Source of the DNA: Acanthopleura granulata
Taxonomy: Eukaryota; Mollusca; Polyplacophora; Chitonida; Chitonidae
DNA: 64,000 bases
Direction of reading: 5' to 3'
NCBI GenBank assembly: GCA_016165875.1
Contig: JABBOT010000002.1
Coordinates: forward strand, 36,049,868 to 36,113,867
Shown here: piece after piece, positions 12,640 to 24,045 of the stretch
Layout of the letters: every line of letters begins with the position of its first letter
How positions within the stretch are numbered: the first letter of the stretch is position 1
Translations under genes and position numbers: made by a program
Notes under the pieces: generated by a model
The model's database searches: none
Seen by the model: the letters and a program-made list of their open reading frames with translations, nothing else
What the model was told of the DNA's origin: nothing

Positions 12640-13300
12640 ATGGCTTCATAGGGCCGTCAAATAAATTTCTGTGACAGCGTTTCCGTTTAGACAATGAAGA
12701 GTGAGCGCTTGTGATGGTTTAGTTGATGGGCGATTTAAGCGGCTGAGCAGCCGGGCTGTCGACACGGCCCTGCTTGACCACAAAGCCAGATAATCAGCCA
12801 TGACCGCCAGCATTACTTCAGAATTGAACACGACGAGCGGGGTTAGACTCGTTAACCAAATGTTCAATATTTCCAGACTGGCTCGTTAATATTGTGTAAG
12901 GGGAGTGGTAATTATCTGGCAGTTCGCGGCCGACGGAGCGGATCACAGGCGGCATGTCAGCTGATCTAACCAGTGCCCCGACCTACCGCCCCGCTATAGC
13001 CGCCATTACACTCAATTAACGCCAGATATTGGCCTCAGTAAATCTCTCATAAAGCCAGAAAATTGGCCCAGGATGAAAACAATAAACCCGGGTACTTCAG
13101 TGACACGGAGATAAGAGAATAAAGACAGCGACTGCGGACTTATCTATATTAAATCAACAACTCACACTCGGGTGTTCACGGGCTGCACTCGGCCCCTATC
13201 GCTATCTTCGGGGCAATCTTACTGGCTCATCCGGGGTACAAATCTTCCTAAGAGAGTTGCTAACACTGCGCTTTCCTTCGCCCCTCATTTTGTCTTCTCT
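12640..13300. promoter_or_regulatory. CNE-like island (candidate regulatory DNA)
   Basis: This is complex sequence with higher GC than its flanks, no repeats and no coding signal. Recurrent 'cattac', 'aattaac' and 'gataa' words are present. It reads like neighbouring islands at 8690 and 16550. This is inference from texture only. Confidence 0.25.
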
Positions 13301-13764
13301 TCTCCTTGAACAATTGGCAATAACTCTTGAGATCCTTGTCTCCAGAAGAGGGAATTACGACGTCCGACGCGGGTTGTAAAGTAGATCTGGTCCCAGGGGA
13401 ATAGATCATGCGGGCAATAAGACAAGAAACAAAGTATCCTAACGTGGGACGGGAGTCGAAGATTTACCGGCCGGTCATTTGTATTGATGGGAATTACGTA
13501 GTTCCAACAAACGTCAGCACTGCTTTACTCACTTAGCTTCCACCAAACAGCAGGGTGTCAGCACAAGTGAGGAATAACCCATTGAATGAATCAAATTTGT
13601 CTGGGATTACACTCTGGCTTGTCCTGGTGTCCCAGAGTACCAATATGTCAGTGTTTATCAGCTCTTCGTCCCCACTAAACAACCGCCAAGGCCTAAAGCG
13701 CCAACGCTTCCCCTTCCGCTCTCACAGAGTCAGCCTGAGTTTTAGCACCATTTTACGACAACTC

Positions 13765-13833
13765 GCCAAAGAATTGGCACTTTTTCTCGTGAGGCGGGCT
13801 GATAAATCAGCAGTGGTAAAAACGAGAAAAGTG
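13765..13833. repeat. Cluster of nested palindromes / imperfect hairpin
   Basis: Three inverted repeats sit together. 'gccaa' and 'ttggc' flank 4 nt at about 13765-13778. 'gctgat' and 'atcagc' flank 2 nt at 13798-13811. An outer pair, 'cactttttctcgt' (13778-13790) with 'acgagaaaagtg' (13822-13833), has a single-base bulge. The whole could fold as a roughly 56-nt imperfect hairpin. It does not match any miRNA I know. Confidence 0.45.
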
Positions 13834-14219
13834 ATAAATTCGACCTTAAAAAAGAGATCCGGGCCAAAGAGTGCAAATAAAATCTTGTAGGAACAGGGGC
13901 TGGTTAACTTGTTTCTTTAGTTAGTCATGCAGAGGTCAAATTTTCTGCGCAGCATTCGAAAGGTTATAGTAACAACTGTGGATTAACACATACCATGTTC
14001 AAACTGCCAACTCTGCCGTAATCATACCTGTAAGCTCAGTTCCCTCTCACTTGACGCACTGTTCTTCTTCTTTCTGTCACTTACAATGTAACACGTCTGT
14101 ATATCGTATTCCATTTTCTTAATACAATAGCAACAAAATGAAAATAATGACCTGAAGTTGAAAAGTCAGAACAACTCTAAAAATGCAGCCAAGGCTGGAT
14201 AGTCGGAACGACACGTATA

Positions 14220-15190
14220 GGCTTTGCCTGCCGGGAACACCAGTCATATGGGCAACATAACTAAGAGACTATAAGAAAAAAACTAAGCCAAATAACACTG
14301 AGTCATATCTGCTTCACAAGACTGGGATACAATTGAAAGGTGTGATCAAACGTAGTTCACAAGAGGAGAACACCAAGGAGATATGTCATGATATAGGCTC
14401 CTATGCCCTCCCTCTGTGTGGTTTACACGTCGGGAACACCGATGAGAAGTGTCAGCATATATGGTCAAAAAGCAAAAACTCCAAGAACAGGGATTATCAC
14501 ATACGTGGCTAGAAAGACCAGAATATCAAGCATGGGGTTGGGGGATGCTAGTTATCATATGTAGTTCAAAAGAGAGGAACACCAGGAAGAGGTGTCGTCA
14601 TGCATGGTTCTGAAGAAGAAAACACCAAGAAAGGGTGTCGTCATAAGTGAAGAGAACACCAAGAAGAGGTGTCATCCTGTACGGTTCTGAAGATCAAGTA
14701 GAAAGATCGCCATATGTGTTTCCAAGACTAGAACTTCATATAGAGCGTTCACCGTATGTGGTTGACAAAACTGTACGTCAGCGGAGAGATCAATTGTATT
14801 TGGATCACATTCGTGGAGTCATTCGTGGTATATACAATATATGCGGGAACACCACAGGGATGGGCATGCACCACAAGCCGTGAACTTCAAAATACAGGGA
14901 TTGCCATATATGTGGTTCACAACATGGCATTACTAACACAGTACATATTGAGCTTCAAAATACAGGGATTGCCATATATGTGGTTCACAACATGGCATTA
15001 CTAACACAGTGCATATTGAGCTTCAAAATACAGGGATTGCCATATATGTGGTTCACAACATGGCATCACTAACATAGTACATATTGAACTTCAAAATACA
15101 GGGATTGCCACATATGTGGTCCACAACATGAGATTACTAACAAGAGGTATCGCCACTCGTCGGCCACAATTCAGGAACACCAACCAATTC
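14220..15190. repeat. Tandem array 1: degenerate 'gaacaccaagaagaggtg' units plus clean 68-bp units
   Basis: 14220-14880 carries degenerate units with the recurring core 'gaacaccaagaagaggtgtc' and a 'catatgtggtt' segment. From 14881 to about 15145 a 68-bp unit repeats cleanly, with starts at 14881, 14949, 15017 and 15085 (period exactly 68). Each unit contains 'cttcaaaatacagggattgc' and 'gtggttcacaacatgg'. The clean block is a recent expansion inside an older array. Reading frames here are by-products. The core motif reappears in the array at 32870-33250. Confidence 0.85.
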
Positions 15191-16549
15191 CGCGAAATTC
15201 CTTTAGGTCTACATTTGGACAAAAGCCGCTCTTCCCCAGAGGCATTATGGTCGTAGTGAACACTTTGAACCATTTACCTTTAACATAAAGGGAATGTCTC
15301 ATTAGTGAGATAATGCTGCGCCATAATATGTGGATTGTGTGACGGGTTAACATACCTGCAATGACGAGCAGCCGTCTCTGGTGGATGCTTGTCGTTCACC
15401 TGTCACATTTCATAGCGATTATCAAGATTACAATGACACTATTACTTTTTACAATTAAGTACTTGTCAAAACTTGCCTTGAAGCAAAGAAACCTGTCACT
15501 TTTCGGGATATTTTCCACTCATTTTTCTTCGTGGCTGACTTATTGTAAAGTAAGTGTAGCCTGAGGTGGCCAGGAACATGTTTGTAATTGCTGATCACGC
15601 AGAGCTTTCACGCCTGACAGAGAAGTGCTGTGGGCTAAAACCATGTCCTGTATACTCCACATATATTTACTATTGTCTGACTGAATATATGATTATGCTC
15701 ACTATATCGTATAGAGAAGATGCCTGTGTGAGCAACCAGCCTCGCATCATTCTTCACATTACCGATAGCCAGTCAACTATTATCGGCCATGTTGATACCA
15801 ACTATATATGCATACCACATGGTGAATGTACAAGTATTATACGTCTACAGATGACTGTTGTGTACAGGGGCGGACAGGCAGACTGAGTATACGACGAATA
15901 GATGAATCGTGGACAGTCAGGCAACATTTGGATGGGTAATCTAAATCATTCATTCTGAATACTGGCTCAAGATTTGTGGCATTTAACTGTCCATTCCAAC
16001 CGACCACCTGACTTTATCCACGGTAGTAAGTTAGTATGGACAAGACAGATCCCTTCACGTGACGGTCATCATTGTATATTTGCTTATACGATGACGTTGC
16101 GCCATCCTGATGCAATGAGCACTCGTCTCATGGCGAAGTGAAGAATTAAGGGATGTCTGACCCGTGTCGAGCAGTTGATCTTTTTCCTGGACAGTTTTGG
16201 ATTATGAAAGGAATTTGGGTGCAGTAGAAAGGCGAAGGGATAGTACAGTCATACATAATCAATGTATAAGTTTGTTTCAGTTTCATTTTTTAGATGAGAC
16301 AGGTTAGGAAATTTAATTATAATTTTGTGTCCTGTGCCCTCATCAGCAAAAGAAACTTTTCGAGGCTTACTGTGTCTAGTTCTGTGGAGATCAAAACAGT
16401 TACAGTGATAAAGGTTTGTGTGGTAAAATAGCTTCAGGCGTTGAAGCATCGAGTAAACAAAGGATGTTATGAAATCCGCGGCATCGTTCACCGGCACAAT
16501 GCCGGTTGTGTGGCTTGATGTTGGTGGAGATTTATCAAACACAAGCAAT
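15191..16549. other. Unique sequence, nothing recognised
   Basis: No repeat or recognisable coding region. Frames of up to 106 codons (15566-15886) have no domain I can name. Confidence 0.5.
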
Positions 16550-17110
16550 CAGAATGCCGCACAAAGCCGGGTCCTCCTGACACACACACGCACACTCAAG
16601 CATTCTCATTAGTCTCCTAATAGGACTGGGCCTTACTGACACGTATATTACCCGTTATGAAGTTATTATTTAGCGGCTGTACATTAAATTGCTAGGCCGT
16701 CACCCGAAATCAGGATATGTCTTGTAACAGGGTATGTCAAGCAGAAAACAATATGGCTATCCATCCGTCGGGGGAAGGGCGGGTTTCCGGCCACGTGACA
16801 TGGTGTGCAGGGGTGTCATTGGGGTCTGGTCTGCAGTATGAGAGGACTAGGAGGTCTGAACGACCCTGATATATATAAGCTCTGGTCATTAATGATACCA
16901 GTAACGAAAGCACGACCTTGTTATCTAACTTCAGCTAAACCAGACGCCGCGCGTAATCAATCCTGCTAAGAAGCCAGTGTCCTCCATCTCATGGTCGACT
17001 CCTCAATAACGTACATAACTCTTCTTTATTGATTGCCGGCTTTGTCGACCTAAAGTTTTTTTGTATGCGGCTGTTATTGATGAATTATTACAATAGTCGC
17101 CGACATGAAT
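16550..17110. promoter_or_regulatory. CNE-like island (candidate regulatory DNA)
   Basis: This is balanced, complex sequence with words such as 'tattgatgaattattac' (near 17076) and 'cctgatatatataagc' (TATA-like, near 16866). It holds no repeats and no coding frame. Called on texture; conservation is untested. Confidence 0.25.
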
Positions 17111-17639
17111 TAGACAGTAGCGACGAATAGCCGGTTAGAAATAAATGCGTTTAGCTAGGACTAAGTTAACCATATGGCAAGATCCGACTGATCAAATTGC
17201 GTTAGCCTCTGACATGAAATACGAGAAGAATATGCTAAGTGGGAGGAATGGTTTGACTCAATGACTATGTACGTCTGGAAATCAAATTACTGTTTGCCTA
17301 TAATCCCTCATTTTGATAAATATACCACGGTTCAGCCGCAATAAGTGGCTAAGGCAATTTGACAAATCGCCATGTGTGGTTTGGGAGAAGGTCGTGAAAG
17401 AGCGTCTATCCTGTGAGGGTAGTGACGATTCTGTGCGGGCAGGGACGGGTGGCACTAGTCATCACATCATACAATTACAGCATGCAATTTAACGCCACGT
17501 GATCGACGTGATGGAATACGTCTTTTTCCAATACAACCAATATACACTATCTTTTTCATGAAAGTTCCTAAAAAAACATGTTGCCTGTTGCCAAATTTGA
17601 TCTGTAAGGGCGGAGGCTCGTGGAGATGTATACAGTTAA

Positions 17640-18345
17640 CATGTCTGAGGCTAATGAGAGGAGGGTCATCATATCAGACATGACAGGGGCTTATGAGAGG
17701 CTTGTCATCTTATCTGAGAAGATTGGCTTTGATGAGAGGTCGGTAATCATATCTGAGATGGCATAGGTTGATGAGTTATGGATCATCATATTTGAGACGA
17801 CATTGGCTGATACGGGGTAGGTCATCTTTATCTGAGATGTCAGAGGCTTATGAGGGGTGAGTCATCGGATCTGAGATAACAGAGGTTGATGTGGGATGGG
17901 TCATTATCTGTAGAGCTAATGGTATCATGAAGGTTGAGTCAACATATTTGAGAAGACAGAGGCTGGTGAGGAGCGGAAAGGATCATCATGATAGGAGTGG
18001 ATGAGGGATGAGTCATCATATCAGAGATAAAAGAGGCTGATGAGGGGTGGGTCATCATATCTGAGATGACAAAGGCTGGTGAGGGGTGAGTCATCAGATG
18101 TGAGATGACAGAGGTTGGTGTGGAGCGGTCCCCTACATCATGAGGGGTGCGTCAACATATTTGAGAAAGCAGAGGCTGGTGAGGGGTGGGTAGAATCATT
18201 ATATCTGAGATGACAGGGGCTGATGAGGGTGTCAACAGATATGAGATGACAGAGGTTGGTGAGGGGCCGACAGGATCATCATATCTCAGATGATTAGTCA
18301 TCATATCTGACGATGACAGATGAGATAGTCAGAGTACATTCTTCG
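17640..18345. repeat. Tandem array 2: about 39-nt 'ctgagatgacagaggctgat' units
   Basis: About 17 degenerate copies of a roughly 39-nt unit: 'atctgagatgacagaggc', then 'tgatgaggggtgggtcatca'. Copies differ by substitutions and small indels. The unit contains TGACAG, and four copies contain an exact TGAGTCA (17858, 17935, 18009, 18087). No frame is open across it. Confidence 0.85.
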
Positions 18346-19604
18346 TCATCGTATGAAAGTGTTCAGAGCTCAAAGTAGCATGGTAAGTGGTTTGAGAAAT
18401 TTGGTTCACTCAACAAATGATTTTATTACCAGATCGATACCAGCCTCATTTGTTCGCCTTCAGATTTTAAATTGTGCAAACAAGAAGTAATGTTTGAAGT
18501 TTTTTTATCATCAAGGTTAAATGCTTTCATGATTTTCAGCCTTAATGTAGTTCCATTGATTGTTTATCACAGGTAATATATATATCTATAAGGCACGGGA
18601 CTCGTTGCGGGAATGAAATATGACTCTTGGGCATTGTTACAGCACGTTAAAATTCGACTCACGGAATCATATAAACATCAGCCATGCCGACAGAATGTCA
18701 AATCGTATTTTCTATCTCGGGATATTATCGCTATCCCATTACACGGTAGTTCGTGTTGATATATCAGCGTTTATCGCCAGCTTGTAAGATGACAAAATTG
18801 TCAATGTTCACAACTTGTTATTTTTTTGTCCAAATGTTCTCCTTATAAAGTCGTGTTTTCAGTTTATGGTAAATTGCCTGCCTGGCACAATCCATCAAAC
18901 GGCCTCGTAAACAGCACTGCGGGACTGTTAAACCGCCCATAAAGCTCACGCCACGATAGGTCAACGATAGCATCGACGCGACTCTCACACACCAGACCTA
19001 TCTACACACAATTTTCTATATTTCTTTGTTTATTTATTTACTTCCATGACAGATTTACTGATGTTCGTGTCAGCCATTATTTCGTCCACAAACCTGTAGC
19101 ACTAGAGAAACAAAGCAATCGCCTTTAGTCTTCTATTTCACCAAATACTATTACAATACATGCAACTGCAGGCAAATCTTCGACGGGCGGTTCCGAATAG
19201 ACAACATACATGGTTTTATGTCACGTTTTCATGCAGTCCACAACCGTTTTATTCAGTTGTCCCCTTGTGGTTCAAAAAATAGAACCTCGGACACTATTAT
19301 ATATAATTTTGAAAAGCACTGTGCAGTTCTTATATTAACACGTGTCTCAGTGCAATTTTGCCTCCTTATTAATACACTGGTCATGCACTGGAATTGTTTC
19401 TTTATATTTCACAGCCTTAATGCAAGGTTAGCGTTATTGAGTAAACAGGCGCCGAGGGACAGGTATGTCCGGATAAACAATGTGAACATCCTGCAGTACA
19501 CAAGACAAACTGTAAGGTGAAGGCCCAGACGAAACCTGCTATAATTAGCACACTGCTTTCATTTTCCTTCGATTACTCTCTGTTACATTCTATTCATTTC
19601 TGAT
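18346..19604. other. Unique AT-rich sequence, nothing recognised
   Basis: No repeat, RNA gene or domain-bearing frame is seen. Confidence 0.5.
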
Positions 19605-19730
19605 GGTATCGGGTTTTACGTGTCGCTAGCAAAGTCAGAGCACATAAGTTGTGTCATTTTCTAAAGGAGTCGGACCAGATATCAACAGATAAAGCGACCA
19701 TGATGTGCCCTGTGCTCATCGTCAACACAT
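19605..19730 (-). mobile_element. Possible decayed V-SINE-like copy
   Basis: The segments 'gggttttacgtgtcgctagc' (about 19612) and 'gtcggaccagatatcaacag' (about 19669) resemble the inverted body of a widespread gastropod SINE that I know from memory ('gggttttacgtcgc', then 'ggaccagac' and 'atcaacag'). There is no second copy in the window to align with, so the call is weak. Confidence 0.25.
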
Positions 19731-20249
19731 GCCAGGCGCTAGCACGCAATCTACTTAGCAGCTGATCCCACCCAATGATGACAAGAATCATGATATTAAG
19801 CCTAAACCTGCTCTGGTTCAGAGCGGCGTTCTGTTCATTAGCGGTAAATTGCCCCCCAGTTGTAGCCACCTTGTGGGGGAGATTTCAGATTAATTGGAGT
19901 AACGTTATCCCCCAAAGTATTTAGCTTTGTTTCAAGAAGATTTCTTCTTGTCATGCATAGGGTCCATTTTATTTCAGTGAATCTGTCGGAGCTTGGAAAT
20001 CTTGCCATTACCACATACATACCTAACATGGATATCGATAACGAACTTTTGACAAAATTCCCCAGCAGAACCAAATTTCTGGCCAGGAAGGCCAGTGTTA
20101 AATGCCCTTAAGAATAAGGTTCACTATACCAGAATGTACATGTACTGTTGGCAAATCAGCAGTGTATCCATGTATAAGACATGGCAACATCTTAATGTAG
20201 GTGTTTGACGTAACGCCATCCTGAGTGATCCTCCCTCCGTGATCTGTTT

Positions 20250-21500
20250 AACAGTATTGCTTTGTCGATCAGCCGATGATGGGTGAGACGGACGACCTCA
20301 GCGAGACCGTCTATAGAGAGCCAGACATTTGGCAGCTTTCCCTATCAATTTTGCAAGAAGACAAAGCAAAGTCATTTAACATGGCTGATAAAACACAGAA
20401 GACACATCAACAGTCGAGTTAGTAGGGACATGTCGACTCGAATGGGAGGGGAAAAAATGAGGAGTGAGTGATGTATGAGCCTCTAGTGACTGCTAGTTTG
20501 ACGTCTGGCCACTACGTTTGTCTTCCGGCCGCAGTCTTATTGCCAGCTCCGTCCTGCTTGGGTCGGTTTTACACCCAGGCGCTCTGGACCCTGGTTACCC
20601 ATCAGTCTTTTCAGAGCGGGATGTTGGAAAATAACCATAAATTCCCATCTGGCCTCGACGACAGTAATCAAAGGGAGTCAAAATTGAGCTGTAATAGGTT
20701 TTCAAAGATGGATGGTCGGTGTCAGGGGAAGAGGAGGGGGAAATGAATGGCAGCGAATGTGACAAGCAATATCGTGTAATCAAAAGATGATCATCTCCAA
20801 AGTGTCTAAACCTGGATGAGTGTACAAGGCAAATCGGTTTGACTCTATTACTGAAGTGCCATTAAAGCTCTCCATTGTAAGAGGCTATCTGTGTTCCATT
20901 CGCTCCTCCAACACCACAGGCACTCTTCGATTTTCTCTACAGATGCTCAAGTTGGGGCCGTGATAAATTAGTCTGCCTCTGTCATTTAATAACTCCAATT
21001 CAATCTGGGTTTTATCGCTGACAGACAGGTGATAATACAGAGCTGCGCCAGCTATCACGGGCGAATTTCCTCCAATTCCACTTCCACTGTCAATTTGTGA
21101 TATTTATTGCTGCAATATCTTTCAGCAAAACACTACCATCATGCCTTAAAAACTAATTAGAGCCGAGACAGTATTTGCCAGCCTTTCTGACCATCCATCA
21201 GTGTGAGTGGTGAGTTAGGGTGGACAGCCGCGCCGCTCGCCGGCACCCATCTCTCCTCACACTGCCCCTATCGCCCCCTTCATTTTTAACATAATAAATT
21301 GACACTGGTTTGTCGGCGAGTTCATCGGGACAATCGCTCGATGTACCATCAATAACGTGATTTTACAGGTAATGAAACCGATGAGCGGATGAGAGATGGG
21401 TGAGCGGGCCAACGGGGCAGACGCGGGATGAGAGAGGCAAGTTAATCTGGAATCTGTCTGGGCAAGTCCGTGGGTCTCCGACCAATCAGCGGAAACCTAT
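20250..21500. promoter_or_regulatory. CNE-like islands (candidate regulatory DNA)
   Basis: This is long, non-repetitive, balanced sequence. The part at 20990-21190 is the most enhancer-like by eye: 'gctgacagacaggtgataat' joins a TALE-type TGACAG, an E-box CAGGTG and GATAA, and 'aaaactaattagagcc' (near 21148) carries a homeodomain TAATTA. No coding frame is convincing. This is inference. Confidence 0.3.
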
Positions 21501-21524
21501 AAGACGAGGGTGACCTTCAACTGA

Positions 21525-22730
21525 CCAGAAACACACGCGGGCTGTACCAAGCACAAGTACACTGGTGCATGCTATCAGAAGCACACGCGGGCAGTACCAA
21601 GCACAAGTGCAAAACTGGTATCAGACACATATGCAGCCGGTACCGAGCACAAATTCTTAACTGGCATCAGACACACACGCGGGCAGTTCCAACCACGCAC
21701 AAGTATATAACTGGTATTAGACACATATGCAGCCGGTACCAAGCACAAATACTTAGATGGTATCAGACACACATGCAGTCAGTGCCAACCAGGCGTAAGA
21801 ACATAACTGCTATCAGAAACACACACGGTCAGTACCAAGCACAAGTATATGGCTGGTATCCAATACCAAGCGCAAGAACATAGCTGCCACTAAACACACA
21901 GGCGGGCACTACCAACCAAGCACAAGTACATGGCTGGTATCAGAAATACATACGTCCAGCACCAAGCACAAGTACATAGATGCATTCAAACATACAAGCG
22001 GGCAGTACCAACCAGGCACATCAGCTATCAGAAACACACACGACCAGTACCAAGCTTAAGTACATAGCTGGTATCTGAAATACATACAGCCAATACCAAC
22101 AAGGTACCTGTGCATAGCTGATATCAGAAATACATACTGTCAATATCAACCATGCACAAGTGCACATCTGCTATCAGAAACACATATGGCCAGTACCAAG
22201 CTTAAGTACACAGCTGGTAACAGAAACACATTCCGTCACTATATGGCTGAAAAATTACGGAAGTGACGTTAAGCCATAATCATTCATTCATTCATTCATT
22301 CATTCTGATACACATACGGCCAGTACCAAGTACAAGTACATAGCTGGTATCAGAAAAACATGCGTCCATTACCAAGTACATATCTGGAGGGCAGTACCAA
22401 GCACATAGCTCGTGTCTGGTATAAGGCACACATGCGACCAGTACCCAGCACAAATGCATAGCTGATATCAAGTAAACACACACGAGCAATAGAAGGCATA
22501 GGTATACAACTGGTATCAACTGGCCATGCCAGGCACACATGCGGCTATCACCAGACATACACGCAGAAATCACCAGGGACACACCAATCACAAGACATAG
22601 ACGCACCTGTCGCAAGACACAGACGCGGGCACCGGGACACAAGCACCCACTACCAGGCACGCACGCATATACATATGTCAACACGCGTACGTATGGCATT
22701 GTTGGGCACACACGGAGGTATCAAACACGC
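21525..22730. repeat. Tandem array 3: 46-50-nt 'gggcagtaccaagcacaagt' units
   Basis: About 22-24 degenerate copies. Each has 'agaaacacacgcgggcagta', 'ccaagcacaagtacat' and 'agctggtatc'. Unit length alternates around 46 and 50 nt because some copies carry an extra 'aacc'. After about 22535 the repeats become shorter and more irregular ('caagacacagacgcgggcac'). A SINE tail sits within it at 22240-22306. Reading frames on both strands, including the 139-codon frame at 22292-22711, are artefacts of the periodicity. Confidence 0.9.
22240..22306 (+). mobile_element. V-SINE-like 3' tail fragment with (ATTC)n
   Basis: 'atggctgaaaaattacgg', then 'gtgacgttaagcc', then six ATTC units. This matches the conserved 3' end of molluscan V-type SINEs as I remember it (gctgaaatattg, cggcgttaaac, then (ATTC)n). 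It interrupts the surrounding tandem array, with array sequence on both sides. Only the tail is present. Confidence 0.6.
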
Positions 22731-23399
22731 ATGAGAAAATTACGCTTCGTCTTAAAAAAAAGCACACATTTTATGCACGTGGGTAACCATGTGTACAGAG
22801 CCACGAAAATATTTCCTTTCTGTTATTTAAATCTTCTTATCAAGCCCTAAACAGGTATCGTTACAAAATGGTGAAGAGATCAATTTCAGGAACACACTAA
22901 GCTCGTCTTAGATACAAAAATATTACACAAAAGAAACCTTACCGCCATCAGGAACGCTATTTATTTCATTGCATGGCATTATTTTGTCGGTTGGTTTGTG
23001 TGGAAAAAAAAACAAAACAACTGGACCAGAGAAGAATATACCTCCATCTGAAAATAAATCCTTGACCGTTGCGTAAGCTGATTCCAAAGAGTTATATTTG
23101 ACATTTATCGTCAACTTTCATCAGAATTCCTGTATGTTCGTATGATTCCTGCACATGACAATAGTATTTCTGTAGTCAGTTACCTAAAAGTAGATACTTA
23201 CTTTGTGATATATTCGAAGACGTAATCAGTCATGATCTCTATACAAATGTATCAAATAATTTTTAAAACATAGATAAATATTAATACTGAATGTTTTGGA
23301 AATATAGACCATGTCCAATTTAAAACTGTTAGATTCTTCTAGGTCTAGTATAGGTGGCATTACGAACAGTAAGTGGGTACAATGAGAAAATAATGACTC
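22731..23399. other. AT-rich spacer between arrays
   Basis: Unique AT-rich sequence with nothing recognised. Confidence 0.5.
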
Positions 23400-24045
23400 C
23401 GATGACAGACATTGTCGTGTTGATGACAGAAATGTGGAGCCCAGACGACAGTGTGAAAACCAATGACAGTGTAGAGCTTAGATTAAAGCATAGAGCCCAA
23501 ATGACAGTGTGGAGCCCAAACGACCGAATAGAGCCTAGACGGCAGTATAGAGCTCAGACGACAATGTGGATCCTAGATGACAGTGTGGAGCCCAGACGAC
23601 AATATGGAGTCCAGACGACAGTGTGGAACGAAGCTAAGAGTTTAATGCCCCCGATAAGAGTGTAGGACCGAGATGACAGTGTAGAGCCCAAATGACAGTG
23701 TGGAGCTCAGACGACAGCGTAGAGCCTACAGTGTGGAACCCATACAGGAGACAGTGTGAAGCCCACATAACAGAAACACGGAGCCCAGACGACAGTGTGG
23801 AGCCCAGACAACAATATGGAGCCCAATAAAACGACCGTGTAGAGCCCAGATGAGAGTGTAGAGCCCCGATAACACTATAGAGCCCAGATGACAGTGTAGA
23901 GTCCAAATGACAGCGTGGAAACGAAAGAGAGTGTAGAGCCCAGATGAAAGCATGGAGCATAGACGACAATGTAGGGCCCCGGTGACAGCGTGGAGCCCAG
24001 ATGAAAGTGTACATTCCAGATGACAGTGTGGGGCTCAGATAACTG
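23400..24045. repeat. Tandem array 4: 19-nt 'tgacagtgtggagcccaga' units
   Basis: About 30-35 copies of a 19-nt unit with few indels but many substitutions. 19 is not a multiple of 3, so three units (57 nt) give a periodic 19-residue peptide on either strand. The 140-codon minus-strand frame (23634-24056) is this artefact, not a gene. Confidence 0.92.

Noticed and set aside
18587..18610. 'taaggcacg', the first nine bases of miR-124
   Set aside because: The rest of the mature sequence does not match and no hairpin of suitable length surrounds it.
22292..22711. 139-codon cysteine-rich minus frame
   Set aside because: Lies entirely in the 46-nt tandem array; peptide periodicity follows from the DNA repeat.
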